A stretch of DNA of 5,333 bases from Lawsonibacter sp. (GCA_022798155.1 JAAWLY010000149.1:1-5333); one strand, 5' to 3'. Positions 1-5,333 are shown, counted from the first letter of the stretch. The notes: generated by a model from the sequence alone, not told the origin. Made by a program: numbers and translations.

Positions 1-128
1 AGGGTCACGTCCATGCCGGTGTCCGCCAGAATCAGCGACTCCTCCAGCTCGTCGTAAAAGTCATCGGTAATCTCTGAGCCAAAGCCGGAGAAGATGTTGA
101 TTTTTTTCAGCTTGTCAAAAAAACCCAT
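1..128 (-). CDS. ftsY: FtsY, signal recognition particle receptor GTPase (N-terminal fragment, cut by window edge)
   Basis: FtsY is the SRP receptor: it docks the SRP-ribosome-nascent chain complex at the membrane, and paired GTP hydrolysis with Ffh hands the chain to SecYEG. Only the first 42 codons are here. They begin MGFFDKLKKIN and continue into a stretch with DDFYDELEESLILADTG, the typical start of the N-domain helical bundle of bacterial FtsY. The GTPase G motifs lie outside the window. The ATG at 126-128 has a strong SD, TAAGGAG at 137-143, with an 8-nt spacer. There is no long acidic A region as in E. coli; the amphipathic start runs almost straight into the N domain, as in Gram-positives, and looks short even for them. 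The zinc-ribbon gene upstream ends 15 nt before this start, so the two are very probably co-transcribed. Identity is firm from the N-terminus and the nearby smc; the rest of the protein is unseen. Confidence 0.9.
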   Translation of the reverse strand, partial: MGFFDKLKKINIFSGFGSEITDDFYDELEESLILADTGMDVT

Positions 129-136
129 AGGTGATA

Positions 137-143
137 CTCCTTA
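137..143 (-). promoter_or_regulatory. Ribosome binding site of ftsY
   Basis: TAAGGAG on the minus strand, 8 nt before the ftsY ATG and directly after the TAA stop of the upstream gene (144-146). It fixes the ftsY start and supports translational initiation of ftsY within a polycistronic message. Confidence 0.8.
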
Positions 144-428
144 TTATTCGATTTTCTCCCCGCAATACGGGCAGAACTGTCCCCATTCAAAACGCTCGGG
201 CAGAGCCTTGCCGCAGTGGACGCAGAAGCTGGGGGACTCCTGACCGCTCTGGGCGGCGGACACGTCCCGGGAGGCAGATACACTCTGGGACACGTCCGGC
301 GGAGCCTTGGGGATTACCTGCTCCAACCCCCAGAATATGAACTTGATTGCGGCGAACAGGACGATGATAAGCAGGATTCCCCCCACAATCAGCTTCCAGT
401 CGCCGGATTGTTTCTTGTTGCCGTTCAT
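144..428 (-). CDS. Small membrane-anchored zinc-ribbon protein, function unknown
   Basis: A 94-aa protein. Residues 1-12 are polar and basic (MNGNKKQSGDWK). Residues 13-35 form one strongly hydrophobic helix (LIVGGILLIIVLFAAIKFIFW). Residues 40-66 are a Pro/Ser/Gln/Ala-rich linker. The C-terminus is a zinc ribbon with Cys69-x2-Cys72 and Cys86-x2-Cys89, written CVHCGK and CPYCGE. Four cysteines in two CxxC knuckles are a standard structural zinc site. The basic N-terminus may favour an N-in orientation and hence an outside ribbon, but the bulk of flanking charge is small and topology is uncertain. The ATG at 426-428 was preferred over the longer reading frame because GGGAGG (436-441) sits 7 nt upstream and the upstream extension would overlap the regulator gene in a non-protein-like frame. 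It lies 16 nt after the regulator stop and 15 nt before ftsY. I do not recognise a named family beyond the generic zinc-ribbon type; no enzymatic role is implied. Confidence 0.85.
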   Translation of the reverse strand: MNGNKKQSGDWKLIVGGILLIIVLFAAIKFIFWGLEQVIPKAPPDVSQSVSASRDVSAAQSGQESPSFCVHCGKALPERFEWGQFCPYCGEKIE

Positions 429-444
429 GGTACTCCCTCCCAAT

Positions 445-657
445 CTAGCGCCCGATCCAGTCCCGGCCCACCAGCTCGTCCAGGCTGACCATGAAAAAGT
501 CGGCCAGCTTGATGAGCCGAGGAATAGACGGCTCGCTTCTGCCCTCCTCATAGTATTGATATGTCCGCAGATTCAGCCCAAGATACTCCGCCGCTTCTTT
601 CTGCTTTTTTCCTGACCTTATGCGTACATCTTTCAGTGATTCTGAAAATTGGCTCAC
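445..657 (-). CDS. XRE/Cro-CI family helix-turn-helix transcriptional regulator (70 aa)
   Basis: A single-domain HTH_3-type DNA-binding protein, likely an autoregulatory repressor. With the GTG start at 655-657 the N-terminus reads MSQFSESLKDVRIRSGKKQ, matching the usual start of small clostridial XRE proteins. The HTH covers about residues 19-40 (KQKEAAEYLGLN then the RTYQYYEEGRSEP recognition region), followed by the typical third part PRLIKLADFFMVSLDELVGRD (residues 46-66, with hydrophobic Leu, Ala and Phe positions). There is no effector domain. Start choice is uncertain. ATG at 667-669 would have the SD-like AAGAGGG touching it, and ATG at 679-681 has no SD and would leave an almost leaderless mRNA. 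GTG 657 has the SD 12 nt away, which is long but possible, and gives the best family-like N-terminus. It is the first gene of a minus-strand set with the zinc-ribbon gene and ftsY, and is divergent from the gene at 739. A near-perfect palindrome in the shared upstream region is its probable operator (inference). Confidence 0.88.
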   Translation of the reverse strand: MSQFSESLKDVRIRSGKKQKEAAEYLGLNLRTYQYYEEGRSEPSIPRLIKLADFFMVSLDELVGRDWIGR

Positions 658-674
658 AAAGTACACCATCCCTC

Positions 675-703
675 TTGACATGTTAAAATTGTTCGTTTAT
701 AAT
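675..703 (+). promoter_or_regulatory. Consensus sigma-A promoter of the small plus-strand gene
   Basis: TTGACA at 675-680 and TATAAT at 698-703 with an exact 17-nt spacer: both hexamers match consensus fully. Transcription would start near 710, giving a leader of about 29 nt with the SD AAGGAG at 724-729. The arms of the 682-721 palindrome lie just before the -10 and over the start site, so a bound repressor would block it. A perfect promoter under such an operator suggests strong expression when derepressed. Confidence 0.8.
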
Positions 704-721
704 AAGGCGAACAAATTTAAC
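682..721. promoter_or_regulatory. Inverted-repeat operator, probable binding site of the XRE regulator
   Basis: Left arm 682-695 (G then TTAAAATTGTTCG) and right arm 708-721 (CGAACAAATTTAA then C) are reverse complements at 13 of 14 positions; the only mismatch is 688/715. The spacer is 12 nt (696-707). Inner half-sites TTGTTCG and CGAACAA are 19 bp apart start to start, close to two helical turns, as expected for a dimeric HTH protein on one DNA face. It is centred on the -10 bases of both divergent promoters. Assignment to the adjacent regulator is inference from position and symmetry. Confidence 0.7.
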
Positions 722-725
722 GCAA
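696..725 (-). promoter_or_regulatory. Probable promoter of the regulator/zinc-ribbon/ftsY operon
   Basis: On the minus strand TATAAA (696-701) lies 18 nt after TTGCGT (720-725). The -10 is good and the -35 weak (TTG only). The predicted start is near 689, giving a leader of only about 8 nt to ATG 681 or about 32 nt to GTG 657. The -10 shares bases 698-701 with the plus-strand TATAAT, so the two promoters cannot be occupied together. It is weaker than its partner, and the operator palindrome covers it. Confidence 0.5.
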
Positions 726-738
726 GGAGTTGTTTCTC

Positions 739-1008
739 ATGAATTACCACATCTTAGAAATGCTCTATAATATTCCCGAGCTGCAAGACCTATCATACCA
801 GATTTACCTGCAAATGCCAGAGCGAATTTCCCGCAAGGCACATCTGGCGGAGGTCTGGCAAGCCTGCAGGCAGCTTCCCGACCCGGAAGCCCAGGCTCTT
901 TTTGACCGCCTGGAGGACGCCATACACTTTGACGGCGCTCTTCAGGAACGGGCGTCCTTTTTCACCGGGATCTATCTGGGCTGGGGGCTGTCCCGCAGCG
1001 GTCTGTAG
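739..1008 (+). CDS. Hypothetical small soluble protein (89 aa), divergent from the XRE regulator
   Basis: An 89-aa protein beginning MNYHILEMLYNIPEL. The ATG at 739-741 has the SD AAGGAG (724-729) at a 9-nt spacer and is preferred to the in-frame TTG at 730, which lies right against that SD. No signal peptide or transmembrane helix is seen. The composition suggests helices throughout: residues 14-26, 34-46 (HLAEVWQACRQLP) and 49-64 (PEAQALFDRLEDAIHF), then ALQERASFFTGIYLGWGL at 67-84. The closing F-x-x-G-x-x-L-G pattern recalls short helical clostridial proteins of the DUF6809 sort, but this is from memory and weak. The single Cys and scattered His residues form no metal site. It has a consensus promoter overlapped by the presumed XRE operator, so it is the likeliest regulated target. 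Its TAG stop lies inside the left end of the palindromic element at 1005-1077, so the C-terminus may have been set by that insertion. Function unknown. Confidence 0.75.
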   Translation: MNYHILEMLYNIPELQDLSYQIYLQMPERISRKAHLAEVWQACRQLPDPEAQALFDRLEDAIHFDGALQERASFFTGIYLGWGLSRSGL

Positions 1009-1077
1009 GGGCGGGTATTACCCGCCTCTATCGCAGCATAGACGGGTATTTTGCGGGCGGATGATATCCGCCCCTGC
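1005..1077. repeat. REP/MITE-like palindromic element with terminal inverted repeats
   Basis: The ends 1005-1020 (GTAGGGGCGGGTATTA) and 1062-1077 (reverse complement GCAGGGGCGGATATCA) match at 13 of 16 positions. Inside are a 17-nt palindrome at 1010-1026 (8-bp arms, one central base), a hairpin at 1055-1073 (GGGCGGAT, loop GAT, ATCCGCCC) and an alternative stem pairing 1019-1024 (TACCCG) with 1043-1048 (CGGGTA) around a short CTAT/ATAG stem. CGGGTATT occurs twice (1012, 1043), so competing folds are possible. I recall similar GC-rich elements scattered in Oscillospiraceae intergenic regions; copy number cannot be tested here. It separates the convergent 3' ends of the small gene and smc. No T-run follows any stem, so it is not a classical intrinsic terminator on either strand, although it may still protect mRNA ends or hinder read-through. 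Confidence 0.7.
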
Positions 1078-1096
1078 GAAAGGACTCCGGAGCTCC

Positions 1097-4000
1097 TTAT
1101 CGGATATTCAGCTCCTTCTCAACATCATTCAAATTGATGGTGAGCATCCGGCTGACCCCCTGCTCCTGCATGGTGACGCCGTAGAGCACGTCGGCCTCCT
1201 CCATGGTGCCCCGGCGGTGAGTAATGACGATAAACTGGGTCTTTTCCGACATATTGCGCATATACCGGGCAAATTTCACCACGTTGTTGTCGTCCAGGGC
1301 GGCCTCGATTTCGTCCATCACCACGAAGGGGGTGGGCCTTACCTTTAAAATAGCGAAGTACAGAGCGATGGCCACAAAGGCCTTCTCCCCGCCGGACAGC
1401 AGGGTAATGATTTTCAGCGCCTTACCCGGGGGCTGGACCTTGATTTCGATGCCGCAGTTGAGGACGTCGTTGGGGTCCTCCAGCTCCAGGGTGGCCTTGC
1501 CGCCCCCGAACAGCTCCAGGAAAGTCTGACCGAAGGCCTCATTGATGGTGGCAAACTCCCGCTGGAAGATGGTTTTCATCTCCTCGGTGATGCCGGCGAT
1601 GATCTCCTCCAGCTCCTTCTTGGCCTTGTCCACATCATCCCTCTGGTCGGTGAGGTAGGTATATCGCTCGTTGACCCGCTGGAACTCCTCGATGGCCCCC
1701 ACGTTCACGTTCCCCAGCCCGGAAATGGACCGTTTCAGCTCGGCGATCCGGCGGCTGGCCTTGGGCACCGACTCGATCTCCACCCGCTGCTGGCGGGCGG
1801 CCTCGTGGCTGAGCTCGTAGTTCTCCCACAGCTTGTCCAGCAGCTGCTTCTCCTCCATGGAGGCGGACACCTTCTTCTGCTCCAGCCGGGAGACCTCTCC
1901 CTCGGTGCGCAGCAGCTCCTCGTTGAGAGACTGGCTCTCCCTGGTAGCCTTCACCCGCTGGCCCTCCAGGTCGATCTTCTCCTGGTTCAGCCGGGCGATG
2001 GCCTCGTTCTGCCTGCGGCTCTCCTCCTGGAGGGCGGCCAGGGCCGCCTCCTTTTGGGCAATTTCCGCGGTAAAGCCCGCGTTTTTCTCCTCGTAGTCGG
2101 CCATCAGCGCCCGGCTCTGATCCCGGTCGCCGGCCATGCTGGCCTTCAGGTTCTCCAGCTCGGCCAGGCCGGAGCGGGTGGCCTCCCGTTCCGCCTCCAG
2201 GGCGGCCTGGGCGGCGGTGAGGGCGGCAACCTCCTGCGCAATCCGGGCAGACCGCTCCTGCACCTCGTTCTGCCCCCGGGCCTTGCCCTCGGCCTCGCTT
2301 TTCAGCGCGGCGTTCTCCCCCTCCAGGGCCTGGATGCGCGCCCGAGCCGCCTGGGTGTCCCCCTCGATCTGAGCGGCGCGGGTTTTCAGCTGCTCCAGCT
2401 CCTCCTGCTGCCCCTCTCCCTGGCGCTCCAGCTCGGCGGTAACGGTGCGCCGCTGGGACAGCTCGCCCTCCGCTTTCAGGATGGCGTCCTCCCACTGGCG
2501 CAGCTGGGCCTGGGCGGTCTCCAGCTCGTAGGCGGCGGCGGTGGACTCCCGCTCCGCCTCGGCCATGGCCCGCGCACCCTCGGCCACCCGGGACTTAATG
2601 TCCTCCAGCTGTTTGTTCAGCCGCTCCAGCTCGTTGGCCCGGCTCAAGATCCCGGCGCTGCGGCTGGCCGAGCCGCCTGTCATGGATCCGCCGGGGTTCA
2701 GGACCTGGCCGTCCAGGGTGACAATACGGAATTTATAGCCGTACTTCCGGGCGGCGGCGATGGCCGCGTCCAAATTTTCCATCACGGCCACCCGGCCCAG
2801 CAGGTTGGAAAAAACATTTTGATACCTGGGATCGAAAGAGATCAGCCGGTCGCCGACGCCCACAAAGCCGGGCTCCCGGCTGAGGGCCTCCCCCTCCCGA
2901 AGGGATCCGGGGCGGATGGAGCTGATGGGCAAAATGGTGGCCCGGCCCCCGTCCCGGCGTTTCAGATACTGGATGACGGCTTTGCCGTCCTCCTCCCGCT
3001 CCACCACAATATTCTGCATGGCCCCGCCCAGGGCGGTCTCAATGGCTACGGTGTACTGGTCGGGCACCTTCAACAGGTCGGCCACCGGGCCGTGGATGTT
3101 GCGGAGGGCGCCCCGCTGGGCCTCCCCCATCACCAGCTTCACCGCCTTGGTGTAGCCCTCGTGCTCCCGCTCCATCTCGGTAAGCAGCTTGATGCGGGAG
3201 GTGAGGGCGTTCTCCTCCATCTGCAGCTTCATGTGGGCATCTTTGGTCTGGTCCCACTTCTTTTTCCGGGAGTCCATCCGCAGCTGGTAGCCCTGGATCA
3301 CGTTTTTGACGGCGTCCCGCTCCTCCACCGCGTCGTCATACCGGCGCTTGGCGGCCCGGGTCTCCTTTTGCGCCTCCTCCAGCCGGCCGGACAGCTCGTG
3401 GTGTTCCCGGCGGACGGTCTCGTCCCGGTCCATGACCTCCTGGGCGGCGGCGGCCAGGGCGGACAGCAGGGCTTTTGCCTCGGCGGCCCCGGCGGCGCCC
3501 AAGTCGGCCTGGGTGCGCAGCCGCTCCAGCTCCTGGGCCAGGGTGCCGGCAGAGCGGGCGGTCTCCTCCGCCTGACGGCTTTTCTCCGCCAGGGCGCTCC
3601 GGCCCTCCTCCATCTGGCCCTCGATTTCAGCCAGGCGGGCCTTGCGCTGCTCAATCTGCTGGGACAGGGAACCCTCCCGGTCCTCCTGCTGCTCCAGGTC
3701 GGCCTTGATGCGCTGGGCGGACTCCAGGTTGTGCTGAATGCTGCTTCTCAATACGGCCACAGCGGATTCCAGCTCGTTGGCCTGGGCCTGACGGCCCTGC
3801 ATCTCAAAGCGAAGCCGGTCGGCCTCCACGTCCTTGTCCCGCATGGCCTGAGAATACTCTTCGGCGGCGGCGTAGGCCTTCTCCTGGCTGACCTTGACCT
3901 CTTCCTTCCGGCGGACGGCCTCCCGGTAGTCGGCCTCCAGCTTGATGTTATTGGCCCGGATACGCTCCAGGGTGTCCAGCCAGACGGAAATCTCCAGCGC

Positions 4001-4669
4001 GCGCAGCTCGTCCCGGAGGACCAGGAATTTTTTCGCCTTCTCGCTCTGCTCCCGCAGGGGCTCCACCTGGAGCTCCAGCTCGGAGATTTTGTCGTTGATT
4101 CTGACCAGGTTCTCGTCGGTGCGCTCCAGCTTGCGCTCGGCCTCCTCCTTCCGGTGGCGGAAGCGGGAGATGCCGGCGGCCTCTTCAAAGACCTCCCGGC
4201 GGTCGGCGGACTTTACCGACAGAATTTCGTCAATCCTGCCCTGGCCGATGATGGAGTAGCCCTCCCGGCCCAGACCGGTGTCCATGAACAGCTCGTTGAC
4301 GTCCTTCAGGCGGACGGAGCGGCGGTTGATGTAGTACTCACTCTCCCCTGAGCGGTAGTACCGCCGGGTGACCATCACCTCGCTCTCCTCCATGTCGAAG
4401 AGGTGGGAGGTGTTGTCCAGCACCAGGGAGACCTCGGCATAGCCCGTCTGCTTGCGCTTGGCGGTGCCGCCGAAAATCACGTCCTCCATCTTGCCTCCCC
4501 GCAGCGCCCGGGTGGACTGCTCCCCCATCACCCAGCGGATGGCGTCGGAGATGTTGGACTTACCAGACCCGTTGGGCCCCACAATGGCGGTGATGTCCTC
4601 GCCAAAGGTGAGGACCGTCTTGTCCGGGAAGGACTTGAAGCCCTGGATTTCCAATGCTTTTAAATACAA
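1097..4669 (-). CDS. smc: Smc, chromosome condensation and segregation ATPase
   Basis: Complete bacterial Smc, 1190 aa, the usual length for the family. With ScpA and ScpB it forms the condensin-like ring that loads at origin-proximal ParB sites and extrudes DNA loops to separate sister chromosomes. N-terminal head: MYLKALEIQGFKSF, Walker A GPNGSGKSN at 31-39, Q-loop in IIGQGRIDEIL at about 140-150. Coiled coil from about 165 to 500, rich in Glu/Gln/Arg/Ala. Hinge about 505-670, with the conserved glycine patch GGSMTGGS at 660-667. Second coiled coil about 675-1020. C-terminal head: signature LSGGEKAF at 1091-1098, Walker B FVVMDE at 1115-1120 (catalytic Glu1120), D-loop ALDDNN at 1124-1129 and switch His1151. 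No motif is damaged. The start is TTG (4667-4669), fixed by the canonical N-terminus and SD GAGGTG at 4676-4681. It has its own promoter upstream. The usual partner ftsY is not adjacent: about 970 bp with three genes and a repeat lie between. Confidence 0.98.
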   Translation of the reverse strand: MYLKALEIQGFKSFPDKTVLTFGEDITAIVGPNGSGKSNISDAIRWVMGEQSTRALRGGKMEDVIFGGTAKRKQTGYAEVSLVLDNTSHLFDMEESEVMVTRRYYRSGESEYYINRRSVRLKDVNELFMDTGLGREGYSIIGQGRIDEILSVKSADRREVFEEAAGISRFRHRKEEAERKLERTDENLVRINDKISELELQVEPLREQSEKAKKFLVLRDELRALEISVWLDTLERIRANNIKLEADYREAVRRKEEVKVSQEKAYAAAEEYSQAMRDKDVEADRLRFEMQGRQAQANELESAVAVLRSSIQHNLESAQRIKADLEQQEDREGSLSQQIEQRKARLAEIEGQMEEGRSALAEKSRQAEETARSAGTLAQELERLRTQADLGAAGAAEAKALLSALAAAAQEVMDRDETVRREHHELSGRLEEAQKETRAAKRRYDDAVEERDAVKNVIQGYQLRMDSRKKKWDQTKDAHMKLQMEENALTSRIKLLTEMEREHEGYTKAVKLVMGEAQRGALRNIHGPVADLLKVPDQYTVAIETALGGAMQNIVVEREEDGKAVIQYLKRRDGGRATILPISSIRPGSLREGEALSREPGFVGVGDRLISFDPRYQNVFSNLLGRVAVMENLDAAIAAARKYGYKFRIVTLDGQVLNPGGSMTGGSASRSAGILSRANELERLNKQLEDIKSRVAEGARAMAEAERESTAAAYELETAQAQLRQWEDAILKAEGELSQRRTVTAELERQGEGQQEELEQLKTRAAQIEGDTQAARARIQALEGENAALKSEAEGKARGQNEVQERSARIAQEVAALTAAQAALEAEREATRSGLAELENLKASMAGDRDQSRALMADYEEKNAGFTAEIAQKEAALAALQEESRRQNEAIARLNQEKIDLEGQRVKATRESQSLNEELLRTEGEVSRLEQKKVSASMEEKQLLDKLWENYELSHEAARQQRVEIESVPKASRRIAELKRSISGLGNVNVGAIEEFQRVNERYTYLTDQRDDVDKAKKELEEIIAGITEEMKTIFQREFATINEAFGQTFLELFGGGKATLELEDPNDVLNCGIEIKVQPPGKALKIITLLSGGEKAFVAIALYFAILKVRPTPFVVMDEIEAALDDNNVVKFARYMRNMSEKTQFIVITHRRGTMEEADVLYGVTMQEQGVSRMLTINLNDVEKELNIR

Positions 4670-4674
4670 TCAGG

Positions 4675-4681
4675 CCACCTC
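4675..4681 (-). promoter_or_regulatory. Ribosome binding site deciding the TTG start of smc
   Basis: GAGGTGG on the minus strand, with GAGGTG complementary to the 16S anti-SD and 6 nt from the TTG start. A TGA at 4670-4672 sits in frame immediately before TTG, so no longer Smc frame exists; the next in-frame start codons lie inside conserved sequence. Confidence 0.8.
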
Positions 4682-4741
4682 GTTATCTGTCAAGGGACGG
4701 GTACCGGCTCCGCCCTGCGTAAACATACTGATAGATGTTAC

Positions 4742-4770
4742 ATTATACCAAAAGCCCGAAAAAAATGCAA
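4742..4770 (-). promoter_or_regulatory. Sigma-A promoter of smc with extended -10
   Basis: On the minus strand TTGCAT (4765-4770), a 17-nt T-rich spacer, then TATAAT (4742-4747) preceded by TGG, an extended -10 (TGn). The predicted start is near 4735, leaving a leader of about 65 nt. It lies downstream of the hairpin at 4788-4813, so smc appears to be transcribed independently of the membrane gene. Confidence 0.75.
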
Positions 4771-4787
4771 TCGCTATTTCAACGCGA

Positions 4788-4813
4788 AAGCCCCCCTTGT
4801 CAAAGGGGGGCTT
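4788..4813 (-). terminator. Strong hairpin after the membrane-protein gene; putative terminator or dispersed repeat
   Basis: Perfect 11-bp stem AAGCCCCCCTT / AAGGGGGGCTT (on the plus strand, left arm 4788-4798, right arm 4803-4813) with a GTCA loop. It begins 8 nt beyond the stop of the minus-strand membrane gene. On the minus strand only CTTTCG follows, so the U-tract is poor; termination is likely but not certain. CCCCCCTTGTCAAAGGGGGG-type palindromes are also common dispersed repeats in many bacteria, so it may be a repeat doing terminator duty. Confidence 0.6.
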
Positions 4814-4820
4814 AAATCGC

Positions 4821-5333
4821 CTACGCCCGCACCACCGCGTGGAGCAGCGACCAGATGGACCAGAGGAACCCGGCCACAAAGACCGCCGCCAGCACGGGGA
4901 CGATCAGCTCAACGGAGGAGGAAAACTGCTGGGGGAATATCTGCATCAGCAGCATGGGGGCCATGACCGCAACCCAGATGATCCAGCCGCCTTTTGAGCC
5001 AAACCGCTGGAGCAGCGCCCCCACGATGACACCGCCGGCGACAGCCACCCCAAAGGCGATCAGCCACCAGTACCAGTCCAGGGTAAAGGCCTCAATAATC
5101 AGGGTCTTTTCCGGCACAGAGACCAGCTCCCCGGCCAGGTTCTCATAGAAGCTTCCTGTTGGGACTTCCAGCCCCTCCAGATGGGGCGGCGGCGACGCTG
5201 GTGTGATGTGCCCCGACAGCCCCATCACCCAGCCGTTCATCCCCGCCAGCTTTGCCCACAGAGGGACGCAGAGGAAGCGCTCCACAGCGGCCAGCACTCC
5301 GCCCAGGGCCAGGGCGAAGGCGGACTCGAAGGC
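4821..5333 (-). CDS. Multi-pass membrane protein of unknown function (5' end beyond the window)
   Basis: 170 residues are visible before the TAG stop at 4821-4823, and the frame stays open to the right edge. An in-frame GTG exists at 5295-5297, but it lacks a usable SD and would start within a hydrophobic stretch (FALALGGVLAAVERFLCVPLW), so the gene most likely begins outside. Visible hydrophobic segments: about 5-26, 86-108 (DWYWWLIAFGVAVAGGVIVGAL), 115-134 (GWIIWVAVMAPMLLMQIF) and 140-165 (VELIVPVLAAVFVAGFLWSIW). A polar loop of about 50 residues with a PASPPPH stretch lies between the first two. I see no catalytic motif, ABC signature or cysteine pattern and do not recognise the family. 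It runs in the same direction as smc but is separated from it by a hairpin and a promoter, so a shared role is not implied. Confidence 0.75.
   Translation of the reverse strand, partial: AFESAFALALGGVLAAVERFLCVPLWAKLAGMNGWVMGLSGHITPASPPPHLEGLEVPTGSFYENLAGELVSVPEKTLIIEAFTLDWYWWLIAFGVAVAGGVIVGALLQRFGSKGGWIIWVAVMAPMLLMQIFPQQFSSSVELIVPVLAAVFVAGFLWSIWSLLHAVVRA

Noticed and set aside
429..551. N-terminal extension of the zinc-ribbon protein by 41 codons
   Set aside because: It would overlap the regulator gene in another frame, with Trp/Ser/Arg-rich shadow composition; the ATG at 428 has a good SD.
658..681. Longer starts of the XRE regulator (ATG 669 or ATG 681)
   Set aside because: ATG 669 abuts its only SD-like sequence and ATG 681 has none; residues before MSQFSESL do not look like the family. 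Not fully excluded.
691..712. GTTC/GAAC motifs suggesting a LexA (SOS) box
   Set aside because: The Firmicute LexA box is GAAC-N4-GTTC. Here the order is reversed (GTTCG then CGAAC) with 12 nt between, so it does not match.
1009..1096. Classical bidirectional intrinsic terminator between smc and the small gene
   Set aside because: Stems are present, but no T-run follows them on either strand; it was called a palindromic repeat instead.
1805..4351. Long plus-strand open frame of 848 codons antisense to smc
   Set aside because: It is a Leu/Gly/Gln-rich low-complexity shadow of the GC-rich Smc coding frame, with no SD or domain, while the minus-strand frame is unmistakably Smc.
4688..4693. TTGACA on the minus strand as a second smc -35 box
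   Set aside because: No -10-like hexamer lies 16-18 nt downstream, and a start there would fall inside the coding sequence.
4670..4879. 69-codon minus-strand open frame directly upstream of smc
   Set aside because: It spans the hairpin, the smc promoter and the leader and overlaps the membrane gene; there is no SD at its start and the composition is not protein-like.
5295..5297. GTG as the true start of the membrane protein
   Set aside because: No SD at a working distance, and the hydrophobic frame continues upstream to the window edge without a stop.

Overview
The window fits a chromosomal piece of a moderately high-GC Firmicute. The best guess is a gut clostridium of the Oscillospiraceae/Flavonifractor type. 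Supports are a Smc and an FtsY N-terminus of Gram-positive style, strong Shine-Dalgarno (SD) sites (AAGGAG, GAGGTG), sigma-A type promoters with TATAAT boxes, GC-rich codon use, and short GC-rich palindromic repeats of a kind I recall from such genomes. The genus is inference; Smc and FtsY are firm from sequence.

Layout from right to left, following the mostly minus-strand transcription. (1) 4821-5333 (-): 3' part of a multi-pass membrane protein of unknown function, still open at the window edge. (2) 4670-4820: intergenic region with a strong 11-bp hairpin (4788-4813) behind the membrane gene, then an independent smc promoter (TTGCAT-17-TATAAT with an extended -10), a leader of about 65 nt and a good SD before a TTG start. 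(3) 1097-4669 (-): complete smc, 1190 aa, with all ATPase motifs and the hinge. (4) 1005-1077: a 73-bp palindromic element with imperfect terminal inverted repeats, lying between the convergent ends of smc and a small plus-strand gene. (5) 739-1008 (+): an unrecognised 89-aa protein. (6) 675-725: a compact divergent control region in which two opposed promoters share their -10 bases inside a near-perfect 14-bp inverted repeat. (7) 445-657 (-): a small XRE-type HTH regulator; 144-428 (-): a membrane-anchored zinc-ribbon protein; 1-128 (-): the first 42 codons of ftsY, running off the left edge.

Two things are of most interest. smc and ftsY are often neighbours in Firmicutes. Here a three-gene cassette (small plus-strand gene, divergent regulator, zinc-ribbon membrane protein) plus a repeat element separates them. 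ftsY then follows the regulator and zinc-ribbon genes with gaps of only 15-16 nt, so it is probably transcribed from the regulator's promoter. The regulator may therefore tune both its own operon, including an essential protein-targeting gene, and the small divergent gene through the palindrome between them. No CRISPR array, tRNA, rRNA or transposase is visible.
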